Source: Streptomyces aurantiacus (lineage in GTDB: Bacteria > Actinomycetota > Actinomycetes > Streptomycetales > Streptomycetaceae). From it: a stretch of 64,000 bases of DNA. The DNA lies in assembly GCF_027107535.1 (NCBI RefSeq), contig NZ_CP114282.1, positions 248,001 through 312,000 of the forward strand, written 5' to 3'. Position 1 is the first letter of the stretch, and each line of letters begins with the position of its first letter. Under the pieces are notes generated by a model. That model ran no database searches. It saw only the letters and a program-made list of their open reading frames with translations, and had not been told where the DNA came from. Shown piece by piece: positions 1 through 9,567 of the stretch. A program made the position numbers and the translations under genes.

Positions 1-180
1 CATCGTCAGGACGGCGTCCTCATCCGCCATCCCCTTCACCAGGCGGAGGGCATCGGCAACGTCATCCGCGAAGTCGTGCAGACCCTTCGCCAGCGACCGC
101 ACCCGGTCCGGATCCCCCGGCGTCGGATCCCTCTCCAAATCCAGCACATGCCAGTCCGTCGGCCGATACCCCGCCACCAC
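1..180 (-). CDS. N-terminus of a T7SS-signal polymorphic toxin (partial)
   Basis: Sixty codons are visible before the window edge, starting at a GTG (178-180) preceded by GGGGG. The visible protein contains PTDWHVLDLERDPTPGDPDR, then a helical stretch with LAKGLHDFADDVADAL. This is the start of the 'putative T7SS-secreted protein' signal domain found at the head of large Streptomyces polymorphic toxins; the toxin body and C-terminal warhead lie outside the window. A second in-frame GTG follows immediately, so the start is uncertain by one codon. Family assignment rests on memory of the domain, not on a search. Confidence 0.7.
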   Translation of the reverse strand, partial: MVAGYRPTDWHVLDLERDPTPGDPDRVRSLAKGLHDFADDVADALRLVKGMADEDAVLTM

Positions 181-531
181 GCAACCCCCGTCACGCCAAC
201 CCCGTCAGCAACTACGCATAAGCGAAGGTACCCGTGGCACGCTCACGAGAGAAACTGAACAACACCGACGGACCGATGGCCCTCTGCTCCACACGACTGC
301 AACGACGCGGTCACTCCAACTCGCCCGCAGACCAGGCTCCCCGGGCGCACGGGACAGGGTCGATACATGGCGGAGACCGCTGGACAGAACAGCGAGACCG
401 GCCAAGACACGGCTCCAAGTCGGTGGACATACTCCCCACGCTCGTTCGCCATCCAGCCGGAGTGAACCGTTCCGGGTTTGATCGCCGACTCCGGACTGTC
501 CCGATTTGGGTTGAGTCGAGTTGCTTTGGTT
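181..531. other. Intergenic stretch without a supported gene
   Basis: The 350 bases between the toxin start and the IS3 remnant have open frames on both strands, but none shows a recognisable domain or a good start. It probably holds the toxin promoter and the lost end of the IS3 element. Confidence 0.4.
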
Positions 532-1085
532 TCACGCTACTGGTGGGGTGCGGAGTTCGTACTCCACCGGGGTGAGCATGCCCAGCGCGGAGTGTCTGCG
601 CTGGCGGTTGTGGAAAATTTCCAGGTACTCGAAGAGCGCGGTGGACAGCTCCAGTCGGGTCCGCCACCCTCTGCGGTTGAGCAGTTCGACCCGAACCCGC
701 GCCCAGAGGGACTCCATCATCGCGTTGTCCACGCAGTCTCCGATGGAGCCCATCGAGGGCAGCAGCCGGAGGCTCTCGCGCGCAGGGTGAATCCGCCCTC
801 CACTCCATGGTCGGAGTGGATGATGGTGCCGCCCGGGCTCGGGGAGCGGTTGCCGATGGCCATGGCCAGGGCGTTGGTGGTCAGCGCCGCGGTGGGCGAA
901 GCGTCGATCGACCAGCCCACCACGCGTCGTGAGAACGTGTCCAGGACGACCGCGCAGTACACCTTGCCCTCAAAGGTGGGGTGCTCGGTGATGTCGGTGA
1001 CCCATAACTGGTCCCGGCGCTCATCCAGGCCGCCGCCGTCATCACCGAACCCACCGGTGTCGGTCGCCTCGGTCTGATCGGGCAC
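532..1085 (-). pseudogene. IS3-family transposase (OrfB) remnant, frameshifted
   Basis: Two overlapping minus frames together give an IS3-type DDE integrase domain: WVTDITEHPTFEGKVYCAVV with the first Asp, IIHSDHG with the second, and SMGSIGDCVDNAMMES with the catalytic Glu, ending in a typical RRHSALGMLTPVEYE tail. The frame changes just after the second Asp (about position 790-815), so the enzyme is dead. The N-terminal helper region is missing; sequence upstream of DQLWVTDI is unlike the family. No OrfA partner is present. Confidence 0.85.
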
Positions 1086-1245
1086 CGTTCCTGACCGGTC
1101 TCCTGCCGCCCCGATGCCAGCGCGTCAGCACCCGCAAGATGAAGTGATGTCCCAGTCGCGTACGGACCAAAAGCACACAACTGGCCATACCGTATGGCTG
1201 GAAGATCGCCGTGAGATGGGCATGAATTCGGCTACGGTCGGGCGC

Positions 1246-2058
1246 ATGGATCGCCTGTCCGAGATCACCTTCCTTCTGCCCGCGACCCCGGAATCAAGCA
1301 GTTTCCTCGGCGAGTTGCGCTCGCTGCTCGCCAAGGTGGCGTACACCGACTTCGCCGGGTCTGCGGACAGGGGCGACGGGGTAGTTGACCGATTGACCCT
1401 CACCCCACCGCAGCCCGCTGACGCCCGTCCGGTGACGACGTTTCAGCTGGCCGACGTAGCTGCGCCCGAGGTCGCCCTCGGCGCAGGCCACTCCATCGGC
1501 GTGTGGGGCGGTGACACGACCGATACGCCGTCCTTGCGGGCCAGCGTCGAAATGACCGACCTCACCCGCCGTCTCGCCGGGCACGTCCAGCGGGTCGATC
1601 ACACGGGCGTGAACGTGCCCGCCTGTGCCACCTCACCCGAGCAATGGCAAGACCTTGTGAGCGCACTCGCCTCGGCGTCCACGATGTACCGCTATCCCAC
1701 CGGCGAAGAGTGGCCGTTCGTCCTTCCCTCGACATCAGATGAGCTCGTCGGTGGTATCCGCGACTTCGTCGTCGGCCGCGAGCCTCGGTTCGAACTGGTA
1801 TATGACCAGTGGCTGACGCAGACGCAGTGGCAGTTTGCGCTCTGGACCGACCTGACCCGTACAGAGCTGGAGCTGCTGTTTCCCGAGCCTGAGGGGATCA
1901 CGTTCCCTGGCCTTGAAGAGATCTTCCGCGTCGTCCCAGTCATTCATCCTTGGCCGGGCCTGGGCATCCGATTTGACCTGTGCTACCGCATCGATGACGG
2001 CCCGTCCGATTGGGAAACCGGCGAATGGCTGATCACGGAAGGCGGCCGTATCCGTTGA
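1246..2058 (+). CDS. Hypothetical protein
   Basis: A 270-residue soluble protein starting MDRLSEITFLLPATPESSSF. The reading frame is open further upstream (ATG at 1222 and 1114), but the residues before 1246 look unlike the rest and the next start is a matter of choice. No catalytic motif, signal peptide or membrane helix is visible; the sequence is acidic with many Trp in its second half. It sits alone between an IS3 remnant and a small membrane protein gene. I do not recognise the family. Confidence 0.6.
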   Translation: MDRLSEITFLLPATPESSSFLGELRSLLAKVAYTDFAGSADRGDGVVDRLTLTPPQPADARPVTTFQLADVAAPEVALGAGHSIGVWGGDTTDTPSLRASVEMTDLTRRLAGHVQRVDHTGVNVPACATSPEQWQDLVSALASASTMYRYPTGEEWPFVLPSTSDELVGGIRDFVVGREPRFELVYDQWLTQTQWQFALWTDLTRTELELLFPEPEGITFPGLEEIFRVVPVIHPWPGLGIRFDLCYRIDDGPSDWETGEWLITEGGRIR

Positions 2059-2336
2059 GCCAGCCCGTGGACACCGGCGAAGCTCTCGGCTCCTGACGGG
2101 GCAACGACACATAGGCGACGACAGCCGCGATCACTGCCCCGCGTACCCGTGCACTTTTAGTGCACCAGGCTGTGCACGTTGTCGGCCCGTACGCCGACAC
2201 CGTCCCCTTGCTGCGCAGGCCCGCTGTCGAGCCCGGGCCGCGATGTCGGTTCACAGCAGATAGGTGAGGTGGCAGGCTCACTCCACCGGGGCCGGTTGAC
2301 GGCCACACGCGATGGGCCGCGAAGGGGACGGACAAC

Positions 2337-2678
2337 ATGCGCAGCAGCAGCCACGCACTGCGCCTGCTGGAAAGGGCGTGCAGGGTCATCGTGGCGCTCG
2401 GCGCGCTCTGCGCGGTGCTCCTGCTGTTGACCGTCAACCCTGAAGCTTTGTTGATCGTGTACAAGCGTGGCGGACTCACCCCGTTGATCCTCCTCTTTGC
2501 GGGGGCCTGCGTCGGCTGGCTCTGCCTGCTCCTGATCAGATCGCAGCAACGCCCACCGGTCGTGCTGGTCATCGGCGTTGTATGTGCCGTCGGCCTCCTG
2601 AGCGTGCTGTGGCAGACAACTCACGGCACGGCAGAAGAGCAGCGCTTCCCGCCACCCCCGCCCACCGCCGGGCCGTAG
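2337..2678 (+). CDS. Small membrane protein
   Basis: A 113-residue protein with three strongly hydrophobic segments, at about residues 15-35 (VIVALGALCAVLLLLTV), 45-67 and 73-90, ending in a proline-rich tail. GGGGAC lies 8-12 bases before the ATG. It should be an integral membrane protein with short loops. No family is recognised and neighbours give no hint of function. Confidence 0.6.
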   Translation: MRSSSHALRLLERACRVIVALGALCAVLLLLTVNPEALLIVYKRGGLTPLILLFAGACVGWLCLLLIRSQQRPPVVLVIGVVCAVGLLSVLWQTTHGTAEEQRFPPPPPTAGP

Positions 2679-2716
2679 TCGCACCCCGAGCCCTCAGCCA
2701 CCACCGCCAGCACCGG

Positions 2717-2924
2717 TCAGCCGACCGGCTCCCGGACGACGTCGATCGCGGGGCGCACCTCGTGCGCACCGCCCCACTCCTCATGCCATTCCGTGTCGTA
2801 GCCGCGAAAGCGCCGGGACACCAGCGCGTCAGCCACATCCGCGACGGCCTCCGTGCCGAATGGCGCGCGGGGTGGTTCCGGCGAAGGCGGCGGCATCGCC
2901 GATCTTGACTTCGCGGGGAGGCAT
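2717..2924 (-). pseudogene. MerR-type regulator fragment
   Basis: The minus strand from 2924 reads MPPREVKIGDAAAFAGTTPR then AIRH, which is the first helix-turn-helix of a MerR-family activator (IGEAAxxAGTTPRAIRHY is the usual form). Where the family continues with the rest of the winged helix, this copy runs into a stop at 2829. A different minus frame continues to 2717 with a plausible coding tail (RGYDTEWHEEWGGAHEV), possibly the end of another gene. I read it as a deleted, frameshifted regulator. Confidence 0.4.
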
Positions 2925-3220
2925 GGCGGAGGGGTACATCGCAGACAGGGCCTTTCGTGCTGTGGTGCCCTCGACGACACCACATGCCGCTACGGCATGT
3001 GCAACTACACACCACCGGGCCCTGACGGGCCATCGGGCGGTCCCTCGCCATCGGTGTCCTGTCCCAGGACAGGCCCGCAATGGGTGGGGGGTGGGGAGAT
3101 CCGTCGAGCGGGTCTGACGGCACCCCGAACAGGGGACGGGGATCCTCAAGGAGCCCCAACAGAAACGGCGTCCAGGTGTTCCGCCCCTGCCGGTCCAGGC
3201 GGGGGCGGAACTTGGAGCAG

Positions 3221-4324
3221 TCAGCTTGTCTGCGAGGTCGAACTCGACGCGGTCTTCTGCTGGTGGAGTTCGTTCAGAAGGTCCAGCATCTTCTCGAACT
3301 CGGTGTCGGTCATCTTCCGGATCAGGTGGTGGGCCAGGAAGACGCCGTCGTCGTAGGGCAGTTTGGGCGGAGTTCGGGTGTCGCTCTCCTGTCGCGCTGC
3401 CGGTGGGGCGGTGTTCGTACGCGGTTCGGGCACCGTCTCCGGGGACCTCTGAAGCCGCTCCCCCGCTGGAGCATCCGTTGGCGTACTGTCCGCCGCTCCG
3501 CCCGACTTTTCCACCACGGCGTAAGAGGGACTGGCGATAGCGACAGGGAGGGGCGCTGCTTCAGCGGGCTCCTCCTTCGGGTCTTCCTTCGCCCTCTTGC
3601 GCTCCTGCTTCTCAGCTTCCTTGCGGCTCCGCTGTTCCTTGAGCTCGTCCAGGGCGGCCTGTTGCTGTTCGGCGGGCTTGTTGCCGACCGCGCGCAGCAG
3701 GTCGATGGGCTCCTGGCCGATGAGGGACTGGAGTTCGGAGGTGAGATTGAGCAGGGCGAGCCGTTGCGAGACCCATCCCTGGGAGCGGTGGAGGCGTTTG
3801 GCGAGAGCGGTCTGGCTGCCGTGGATGCTCAGCAGACGGTCGAGAGCACGTGCTTCGTCGAGCTCTTCGAGGTCCTGGCGATGGATGTTGGCGACGAGAG
3901 CGGATTCGAGGAGTTCGTCGGGAGTGGCGCCCTGGTCGTCGCTGACCATGACTTTGACGGTGTCGAGGCCTGCTTCACGTGCGGCGGCGAGGCGGCTGCT
4001 GCCGTCGATGACGACGTGGGTGGTGTCCGGCTCGAGGTCGGCCTCCTGGCCCGGGTTGGCCTTCGCGTAGACGTCGCGGTTCATGACCGTGATCGCCTGC
4101 TTCTGTCCGTGATCCCTGAGACTGCCCGCGAGATCGGTGAGGTCTCCGAGGCTGGTGCGGGGGTTGTCGGGGTTGAGGCTGATGCGGTGGACGGGGAGTT
4201 CGGTCGGTGGGGCGATTCCCTCGGTGGGCACGCCGGTGGCGGCGGCGACTGCCTGCCGACGGGCGCTGATCGCCTGGGTCTGGCCGCCGAATCGCCCGGC
4301 TCCCAGCTTGTTGGCCTTGGTCAT
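3221..4324 (-). CDS. parB: ParB-family plasmid partition protein
   Basis: A 367-residue ParB/RepB/Spo0J protein. Residues about 40-140 hold the ParB N-terminal (CTPase-type) domain, with NPDNPR and the DGSSRLAAAREAG stretch; residues about 160-190 hold a helix-turn-helix (QTALAKRLHRSQGWVSQRLAL); a charged Lys/Glu linker follows, and a short C-terminal domain (MTDTEFEKMLDLLNELH) probably dimerises. Its ATG overlaps the stop of the parA gene by four bases, so the two are translationally coupled. It would bind the replicon's centromere and work with the ParA ATPase in segregation. The interdomain linker is long and Pro/Glu rich. Confidence 0.92.
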   Translation of the reverse strand: MTKANKLGAGRFGGQTQAISARRQAVAAATGVPTEGIAPPTELPVHRISLNPDNPRTSLGDLTDLAGSLRDHGQKQAITVMNRDVYAKANPGQEADLEPDTTHVVIDGSSRLAAAREAGLDTVKVMVSDDQGATPDELLESALVANIHRQDLEELDEARALDRLLSIHGSQTALAKRLHRSQGWVSQRLALLNLTSELQSLIGQEPIDLLRAVGNKPAEQQQAALDELKEQRSRKEAEKQERKRAKEDPKEEPAEAAPLPVAIASPSYAVVEKSGGAADSTPTDAPAGERLQRSPETVPEPRTNTAPPAARQESDTRTPPKLPYDDGVFLAHHLIRKMTDTEFEKMLDLLNELHQQKTASSSTSQTS

Positions 4325-5556
4325 GAGATCTCCCGGGCCAGTGCGCGCATCCCGATCGCCTGCTGTGACTTGGGGGCGTAGGACAGCAAGGGCTGCTTCA
4401 TGCGGACAGCTTCCTTCTGCTCCTTGAGGTCTCCGATGAGGCCTACGACCCTGGGGTCCTTTATGTCGACCCAGCCCTGCAAGGAGGAGGTGGCGATGTA
4501 GCCGCGGCGGCCGTCGTAGAGGTTGACGACGATGCCGAGGTAGTCGATGTCGATCTTCAGGTCGCCGCGGAGGTCGTCGATCTGGGCGGTGAGCAGTTCA
4601 TAGGCGTCGGCCGAACTGTCTTCGGCCTGAACGACGATGAGGGCGCCGGACTGGCCGGGCTTCTCTCCATCACGGCGACGGCTGTAGTAGGCCGCGGCAT
4701 CCATGCTGAGACCGAGGCTGGGCGGGCAGTCGACCAGGATGACGTCGTAGTCGGCTTCGAGCGGGGCGAGCGCGCGCTCAAGGGCTGCTTCCCGCGCGCG
4801 TACAGCAGACAGGCGCACGTCGAGCAGGAAGGCGTCGTTGCAGGCGGGCAGAAGGTGGAGGCGGCCGCCAAAGGTCTCGTCGTCGATGGAGACAACGAGG
4901 TCGCGAAGATCGCCCTTGGCGTCGCCGGCCATGTGGTTGGTGAGACTGTCGCCGTTCATCGGCAGGGGTGCGGCACCGAGCTGGTTGGTGAGGTGGCATT
5001 GCGGGTCGAAGTCGACGAGCAGTACCCGCAGTCCGAGGCCCGGCAGGTCTTCGACGTCGAGCGGACCCTCGTCGCCTCCGGCGGCGATCGCGAGTTGCTT
5101 GGCGATGCGGACCCGGTGGAGGGTGCCAGGGTCCTCGGCCAGCGCTTCACCGGTGCCCGCGGTGATGGCGGTCTTCCCGACGCCGCCCTTCTGGTTGCAG
5201 ACAATGATGCGGCGCGTGATCGCAGGCCGTTCGATGTCCGGGGTGGGATTGGTGTCCAGCCACAGCTGCACGGACTGCGCCAGGCCCTGAATGAGGGAGA
5301 GCCCCCGGTCGGCGACGACGCCCCGGAACTGTTCCCACTGTCCTGCGGGAAGGAAGGTGGAAAACGAGTCGGCGCCCGCGGTGTCGATGGTCTCGGGAGC
5401 GGATGCGAGGTTGCACCAGGCGTCGATGCCCTGTTCGACTGCGGCCTGGATCTCTATGCCGTATTGAGCGGCTCTGATTTTGAGGTCCTGCCGGAGCCAT
5501 CCCGGCAGTTTGGAGACGACCTTCTCGCGGTCGCCGGCGGCGGCAGGTGATGTCAT
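4321..5556 (-). CDS. parA: ParA-family partition ATPase with N-terminal extension
   Basis: A 411-residue P-loop ATPase. The deviant Walker A motif NQKGGVGKTA is at about residues 121-130, the A' motif VLLVDFDPQCHL at about 185 and Walker B VILVDCPPSLGL at about 285. The first 100 residues are an extension unusual for a minimal ParA; it begins with a basic helical segment (KLPGWLRQDLKIRAAQYGIE) that resembles a ribbon-helix-helix or similar DNA-binding region. I chose the ATG at 5556 because AAGGTG precedes it by seven bases; an in-frame ATG at 5601 has no such site. An inverted repeat just upstream may be its operator. It would power segregation with the ParB encoded next. Confidence 0.92.
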   Translation of the reverse strand: MTSPAAAGDREKVVSKLPGWLRQDLKIRAAQYGIEIQAAVEQGIDAWCNLASAPETIDTAGADSFSTFLPAGQWEQFRGVVADRGLSLIQGLAQSVQLWLDTNPTPDIERPAITRRIIVCNQKGGVGKTAITAGTGEALAEDPGTLHRVRIAKQLAIAAGGDEGPLDVEDLPGLGLRVLLVDFDPQCHLTNQLGAAPLPMNGDSLTNHMAGDAKGDLRDLVVSIDDETFGGRLHLLPACNDAFLLDVRLSAVRAREAALERALAPLEADYDVILVDCPPSLGLSMDAAAYYSRRRDGEKPGQSGALIVVQAEDSSADAYELLTAQIDDLRGDLKIDIDYLGIVVNLYDGRRGYIATSSLQGWVDIKDPRVVGLIGDLKEQKEAVRMKQPLLSYAPKSQQAIGMRALAREIS

Positions 5557-5565
5557 GAGAGACAC

Positions 5566-5610
5566 CTTACTAACGCGCATGATCCTTAGGAGCAGCGACA
5601 CGTTAGTTAG
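5566..5610. promoter_or_regulatory. Inverted repeat upstream of parA, possible autoregulatory operator
   Basis: CTTACTAACG (5566-5575) is matched in inverted orientation by CGTTAGTTAG (5601-5610), nine of ten positions pairing, with 25 bases between. It lies 10-54 bases before the parA start, where autorepressors of partition operons usually bind. Function is inferred from position only. Confidence 0.4.
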
Positions 5611-5646
5611 ATCTACTTGTTGCGATCGTAGGACGGACCCCTCCCC

Positions 5647-5661
5647 TATTACGCCGTAATA
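5647..5661. repeat. Palindrome copy 1, TATTACGCCGTAATA (candidate centromere site)
   Basis: A perfect 15-base palindrome about 90 bases upstream of parA. It is one of five copies of TATTACGSCGTAATA found only between 5.6 and 14 kb, all in intergenic DNA beside the two partition operons. Sequence is unlike the chromosomal parS of actinobacteria. Confidence 0.7.
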
Positions 5662-6223
5662 ATCGGCCCCTCAAGCCCCGCCCCCTACACGACTATGACG
5701 ACGTAGTCACCGACCCGGCCCGCCGTCACCACAGGCACCGCACAGACAACTGCTGCTGTGCGAACCGAACTTGGGCGACGTCGACACAAGGCCAATTCCA
5801 GGTTCTTGCGCACCAGCGATCGGATGCCGGCCCGCCAGGCGCGCAGAACGCGGTCGGTGACCATCTGGCGGGCGTGGCCGGTGCGGATGAGGTAGTGCAG
5901 CCAGACCAGCAGACCTCGTCGGGCAGCCGCAGCGGAACCGATCAGGTCCTGGGTGCCGGAGGCTGCCTGCACACGGCTTCTCCATCTGTCACGCTCGCTG
6001 CGACGGCGTCACTCTGCCCGGCATGACGGCTCGAAGCGGCCGTGCCGGCATCCCGGTCTCTGCCAGAGCCAACGAAAGCCGCCGCCGCTCAAGTGGGGCC
6101 GACCCAAGCCCCGGGCGAGGCGCCGAACGACACCGCAACCAAAGACGTGTCAGGCAGGTGAGGGTCGGTTGCGCCTGAGCGAAGAGCCTTGTCCCACCGT
6201 AAGCTGACGGAGACCATGACCGC
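5662..6223. other. Intergenic region with a possible minus-strand relic
   Basis: About 560 bases without a convincing gene. The minus strand near 5790-5970 keeps a helical, Arg-rich coding-like stretch (LLVWLHYLIRTGHARQMVTD) that changes frame and has no good start, so it may be a decayed gene of unknown family. The rest shows nothing recognisable. Confidence 0.35.
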
Positions 6224-8143
6224 GTGCAGCACCGAGAAGAACCCCACGAACTGCTCGTACGCGCCGGGCTCACGGTCGTCGAGGACGTGCCCCCAGGCAG
6301 CCTGTTCCCGCCAGAGGCAGCCTGGCGAATCGCGCGGGGAACTGCGGCGCCGGACGGAACGGTCGGGGAAACGCTCGATGCCGCCTGGTGGCGCCGCCTT
6401 TCCGATGTCGACGGCGAGTTCCTCGTGGCCGTCCTCGGACATCGGATCGGCGGCAACGACTCCTGGTGGACCCGGGTCCGCTACACCAGCGACGGCATAC
6501 CGGAGCTGACCGGCGACCCCGGGTTCATCGCGCTCTCCCTCGACGGGCAAGTGCTGCTGGCGGAGGCGCCCACCGCGGACGGGCCTCAAGTGACAGCCGT
6601 CGACCGACTGCCGGAGCGGCTGGAGGAGGCCGCCGCAGCCGCCGGACGCGAGACGAAGGCCGAGCGCGCCGAGGTGTGGGCGGCAGTGCCCGGCCGCCGT
6701 GCGTGGCCTTTGCACTGGGCAGAAGGGATCGGCTCCAATCCGGCCGCGCCCGACGAGCTTCTGATCAGGCTGCTGGATGTGGCGGAGGGCTTCCTGCACG
6801 GCTGCGACCGACCCGCCGTCCTCGACGCCGCCGTGGATCACCCCGATCCGCAGGTGCGATCGACACCCGCCGGCACCTTCCGGCCGAAGCTCACATCCGA
6901 TCAGTGGGTACGCCTGATCCGTGCCGAACCATCGCCGAGGCGCCGCGTGCTCTGGGCAGAGCATGCCCGCGCCGGGGGCGCCGACCTCCCCCAGGATCTG
7001 TATGACGACCTCCTCACCAGTTCCTCCCGCGCCCTAGCCGCCGAACTCCCGGGGCTCCCCGCACACCACCTCCCCGGCCTCGCGACCGACGCCGATCCCC
7101 GGGTGCGGACGGCGGCCTGCGGCCGGTGGGATGACATCGCAACGCCGCTACGCGAGCAGCTGCTTGCCGACACCGACGACGCGGTGCGCACGGCGGCGCT
7201 GCTCGCCCATCACACTCGCGTCCCCATGCCCCGTGAGAGCTTCGCCGCGCTGGCCGAACCGCTGCGGGCACTCGAACGGTGCCGCCTCGAGCCCGAGTTG
7301 GAGGCGGAGCTGATCCGGAACGGGGACGCGGAAGTACGCCGGGCGCTGGCCGCCAACCCGGGCCTGGGCGCGCACGGCGTCGCCGTCCTGGCGGAGGACC
7401 CGCTCGACGACATCCGCTCCGCAGTGGCATTGCGCCCTGACCTCACCGAGGAGCAACGTGCCGTGGTGCGCTACGACTTCGACCCGACGTCGATGTCGCA
7501 CACCCTGCCCTGGGTCGCGGACCTGCACGGCGACACTGAGGCGATGCGCCGACTCGCAACGTCGTCCCATCCTCTTATCCGCCGCAGTGTGGCCCGTGCC
7601 CGGCATCTCCCACCAGACGTCGTGGAGCTTTTGGCACGGGACGAGGACCGGACGGTCCGCCTGTTTCTCGCCGAATCGTGCGACGACGCGCCGGCCGACA
7701 TGCTGCTGGAGGTCTGGCGCTGGTGGGACGGCAGCTTCAGTCACCCCGACCGCCCCCGCAGCCACCCCCACTTCCCCCGTGCGGGCTTGCTGCACTACGC
7801 CGACGACCCCAGCGGGCGGATGCGCCGCCTGGCCCTGGACGATCCGGAGTCGACGGCGGCCGACGTCGCGCGCCTGGCCCGGGACCCCGAAGCCGGGGTG
7901 CGCCGCCGCGCAGCCGAGGATCCCCGGCTTTCACCGGCTGATGCCGTGCGGCTGCTCGACGACCCGGCGGCCCACGTCCGCGGGAGCGCGATGCGCAATC
8001 CGCGGCTGCCGGCCCGCATCCTGGCCGGGCTGCTGCACGACCGCGACACCGCATGCGCCGCAGTCACCAACCCAGCGATCCCGGTCCCCGTCCTGCACCG
8101 CATCCTGGCCGCGGCCGCGGCAGCCGTGGCAGCCCCGCGCTGA
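6224..8143 (+). CDS. HEAT/LRV-like repeat protein
   Basis: A 639-residue soluble protein starting at GTG 6224 (GGAG 10-15 bases before). From about residue 180 to the end it is built of short helical repeats with recurring DP-x-VR-x-A-A patterns (for example DADPRVRTAACGRW, NGDAEVRRALAANPGLG, DPEAGVRRRAAEDPRLSP, DPAAHVRGSAMRNPRLP). These are the leucine-rich-variant/HEAT-like repeats common in Streptomyces and usually thought to bind proteins. The first 150 residues form a separate non-repeat domain. It is followed 270 bases later by a SUKH gene. No enzymatic motif seen. Confidence 0.75.
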   Translation: MQHREEPHELLVRAGLTVVEDVPPGSLFPPEAAWRIARGTAAPDGTVGETLDAAWWRRLSDVDGEFLVAVLGHRIGGNDSWWTRVRYTSDGIPELTGDPGFIALSLDGQVLLAEAPTADGPQVTAVDRLPERLEEAAAAAGRETKAERAEVWAAVPGRRAWPLHWAEGIGSNPAAPDELLIRLLDVAEGFLHGCDRPAVLDAAVDHPDPQVRSTPAGTFRPKLTSDQWVRLIRAEPSPRRRVLWAEHARAGGADLPQDLYDDLLTSSSRALAAELPGLPAHHLPGLATDADPRVRTAACGRWDDIATPLREQLLADTDDAVRTAALLAHHTRVPMPRESFAALAEPLRALERCRLEPELEAELIRNGDAEVRRALAANPGLGAHGVAVLAEDPLDDIRSAVALRPDLTEEQRAVVRYDFDPTSMSHTLPWVADLHGDTEAMRRLATSSHPLIRRSVARARHLPPDVVELLARDEDRTVRLFLAESCDDAPADMLLEVWRWWDGSFSHPDRPRSHPHFPRAGLLHYADDPSGRMRRLALDDPESTAADVARLARDPEAGVRRRAAEDPRLSPADAVRLLDDPAAHVRGSAMRNPRLPARILAGLLHDRDTACAAVTNPAIPVPVLHRILAAAAAAVAAPR

Positions 8144-8410
8144 ACACCGGCACCCCGCACAGCGTTCACGTTTGCCCGACAGTGAACTCCGGACGCACCT
8201 CAGCCAGTCACCCTTACACCAACCTCGCGAACACCCCCCGGGGCCCTCTGGGGGCAACGAGATCCGGACGAGCCAGAGTCGCATCGCCGCAGTAGCCCGC
8301 GCCGTTATCCGGTATTTTGACGACGCCGCACGGCTATGGCGAGAACGGATGCAGCGGCGACAGGGCTGCGTGCGAGTGTCAGTGTCAGTGGCAGCACATA
8401 CGGTCTGCGC

Positions 8411-9088
8411 ATGATTGATCAACGTTGGTCAGGAGTGCGGCAGCGCGTCTCGGCGTTGGGCGCCCAAGCGGCAAGCAGGGAAGTCTTCGGTTCGCTCGGG
8501 CACCAGTGGGCCCTGGAAGAGCCACTCACTCACGACGGGCTTGCCGAACTTGAAGCCCAGATAGGCGTGAGGCTGCCGGAGGAGTACCGGACTTTCCTCC
8601 TCCACGTCGCCGCCGGAGGCGCAGGCCCCGCCTACGGTCTCTTTCCTGTGCGCTGTGTACAGGGGCGTTGGCGCTGGGAAGGAGACGGGAGCGACCTGGC
8701 GGATCTGTCCCTGCTCGCCGAACCGTTCCCCGAACAGGGCCCGGACCCCAAGACCCGCGACGAACTCCTCGCGCAACGCCCCGAGGAAGAGAACTTCGAT
8801 GAGATCGAGGAGTTCGACGACGCCATCGAAGCGTGGGACGAGAAATGGGATGCCCTCATGTTCGCTCCCGAACGCACTGCAGGCGCAATCGTCGTCAGTC
8901 ACCGCGGGTGCGCCCTGCGGGAGTGGCTGGTCATCAGTGGCAGTCACCGAGGCACGATCTGGTCGGACGGCCGGGCAGACGACATCGACCTCGAGCCGCT
9001 TCTCGACGATGGAGGGAACCCGATGACCTTCTCCCGCTGGTACACCGACTGGCTAGAGCAAGCCGAGCGGACAGGACTTAAGACGTAG
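8411..9088 (+). CDS. SMI1/KNR4 (SUKH) family protein
   Basis: A 225-residue acidic protein. After a short lead, LTHDGLAELEAQIGVRLPEE followed by YRTFLLHVAAGGAGPAYGLF is the conserved start of the SUKH fold (residues about 35-75), and the C-terminal half ends with FSRWYTDWLEQA, another usual SUKH signature. Members are mostly immunity proteins for polymorphic or contact-dependent toxins, and a T7SS toxin start lies 8 kb to the left, but no toxin is adjacent. An upstream ATG at 8336 is in frame; I prefer 8411 because the added residues are low complexity. Confidence 0.85.
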   Translation: MIDQRWSGVRQRVSALGAQAASREVFGSLGHQWALEEPLTHDGLAELEAQIGVRLPEEYRTFLLHVAAGGAGPAYGLFPVRCVQGRWRWEGDGSDLADLSLLAEPFPEQGPDPKTRDELLAQRPEEENFDEIEEFDDAIEAWDEKWDALMFAPERTAGAIVVSHRGCALREWLVISGSHRGTIWSDGRADDIDLEPLLDDGGNPMTFSRWYTDWLEQAERTGLKT

Positions 9089-9307
9089 TCGGGACGCCTG
9101 ATACTCCACACCAGCCCAGCCGCGAAGCCGGCATCGGTGTCCCAGTGCTCGCGCCTCTCCCGGCGCTGGCCATCCTCCTGCCTTCGCTACTCCAGGATGA
9201 TCGTGACCTCTCTGCCACGGTGAGCATTGCGGTTGGCCGACATGGACCTGCTCCGATACGAGCGCGAGCAGCCGTTCTGCGGCCCCTCCCCCAGCTGAAC
9301 CTCCGGC

Positions 9308-9322
9308 TATTACGGCGTAATA
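9308..9322. repeat. Palindrome copy 2, TATTACGGCGTAATA
   Basis: Same 15-base core as the copy near parA, here extended to a perfect 25-base palindrome (9303-9327, CCGGC arms outside the core). It lies in the 480-base gene-free interval 9089-9567, 79 bases from copy 3. Confidence 0.7.
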
Positions 9323-9386
9323 GCCGGACGTCGGCTCTCGCCCCCTCAGTCGCAGCCCGACAGGCCGAAGGGCCGGAACGCTGAAC

Positions 9387-9401
9387 TATTACGGCGTAAT
9401 A
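9387..9401. repeat. Palindrome copy 3, TATTACGGCGTAATA
   Basis: Identical core to copy 2 and in the same orientation-free form, 79 bases further on. The interval 9089-9567 holds no convincing gene, only these two palindromes. Confidence 0.7.
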
Positions 9402-9567
9402 GAGGAAGAGCCTTGTGGGTGCAGCGCACCGAGAGCATGGCAGCTGTCCTGTCTCAGCGAAGCCAGTCGATCCCGAGTCGATGACCAGGGCGGACCAATT
9501 CCGTTGAGACGGTCGCCTTGCACTTTTGTCCGGGATGCCGCCGATGCTCAAGCCGCCTCACGCCAGC

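Noticed and set aside
3080..4381. 433-codon plus frame across parB
   Set aside because: Antisense of an unmistakable ParB; composition rich in Val, Gly and Glu is the usual mirror pattern.
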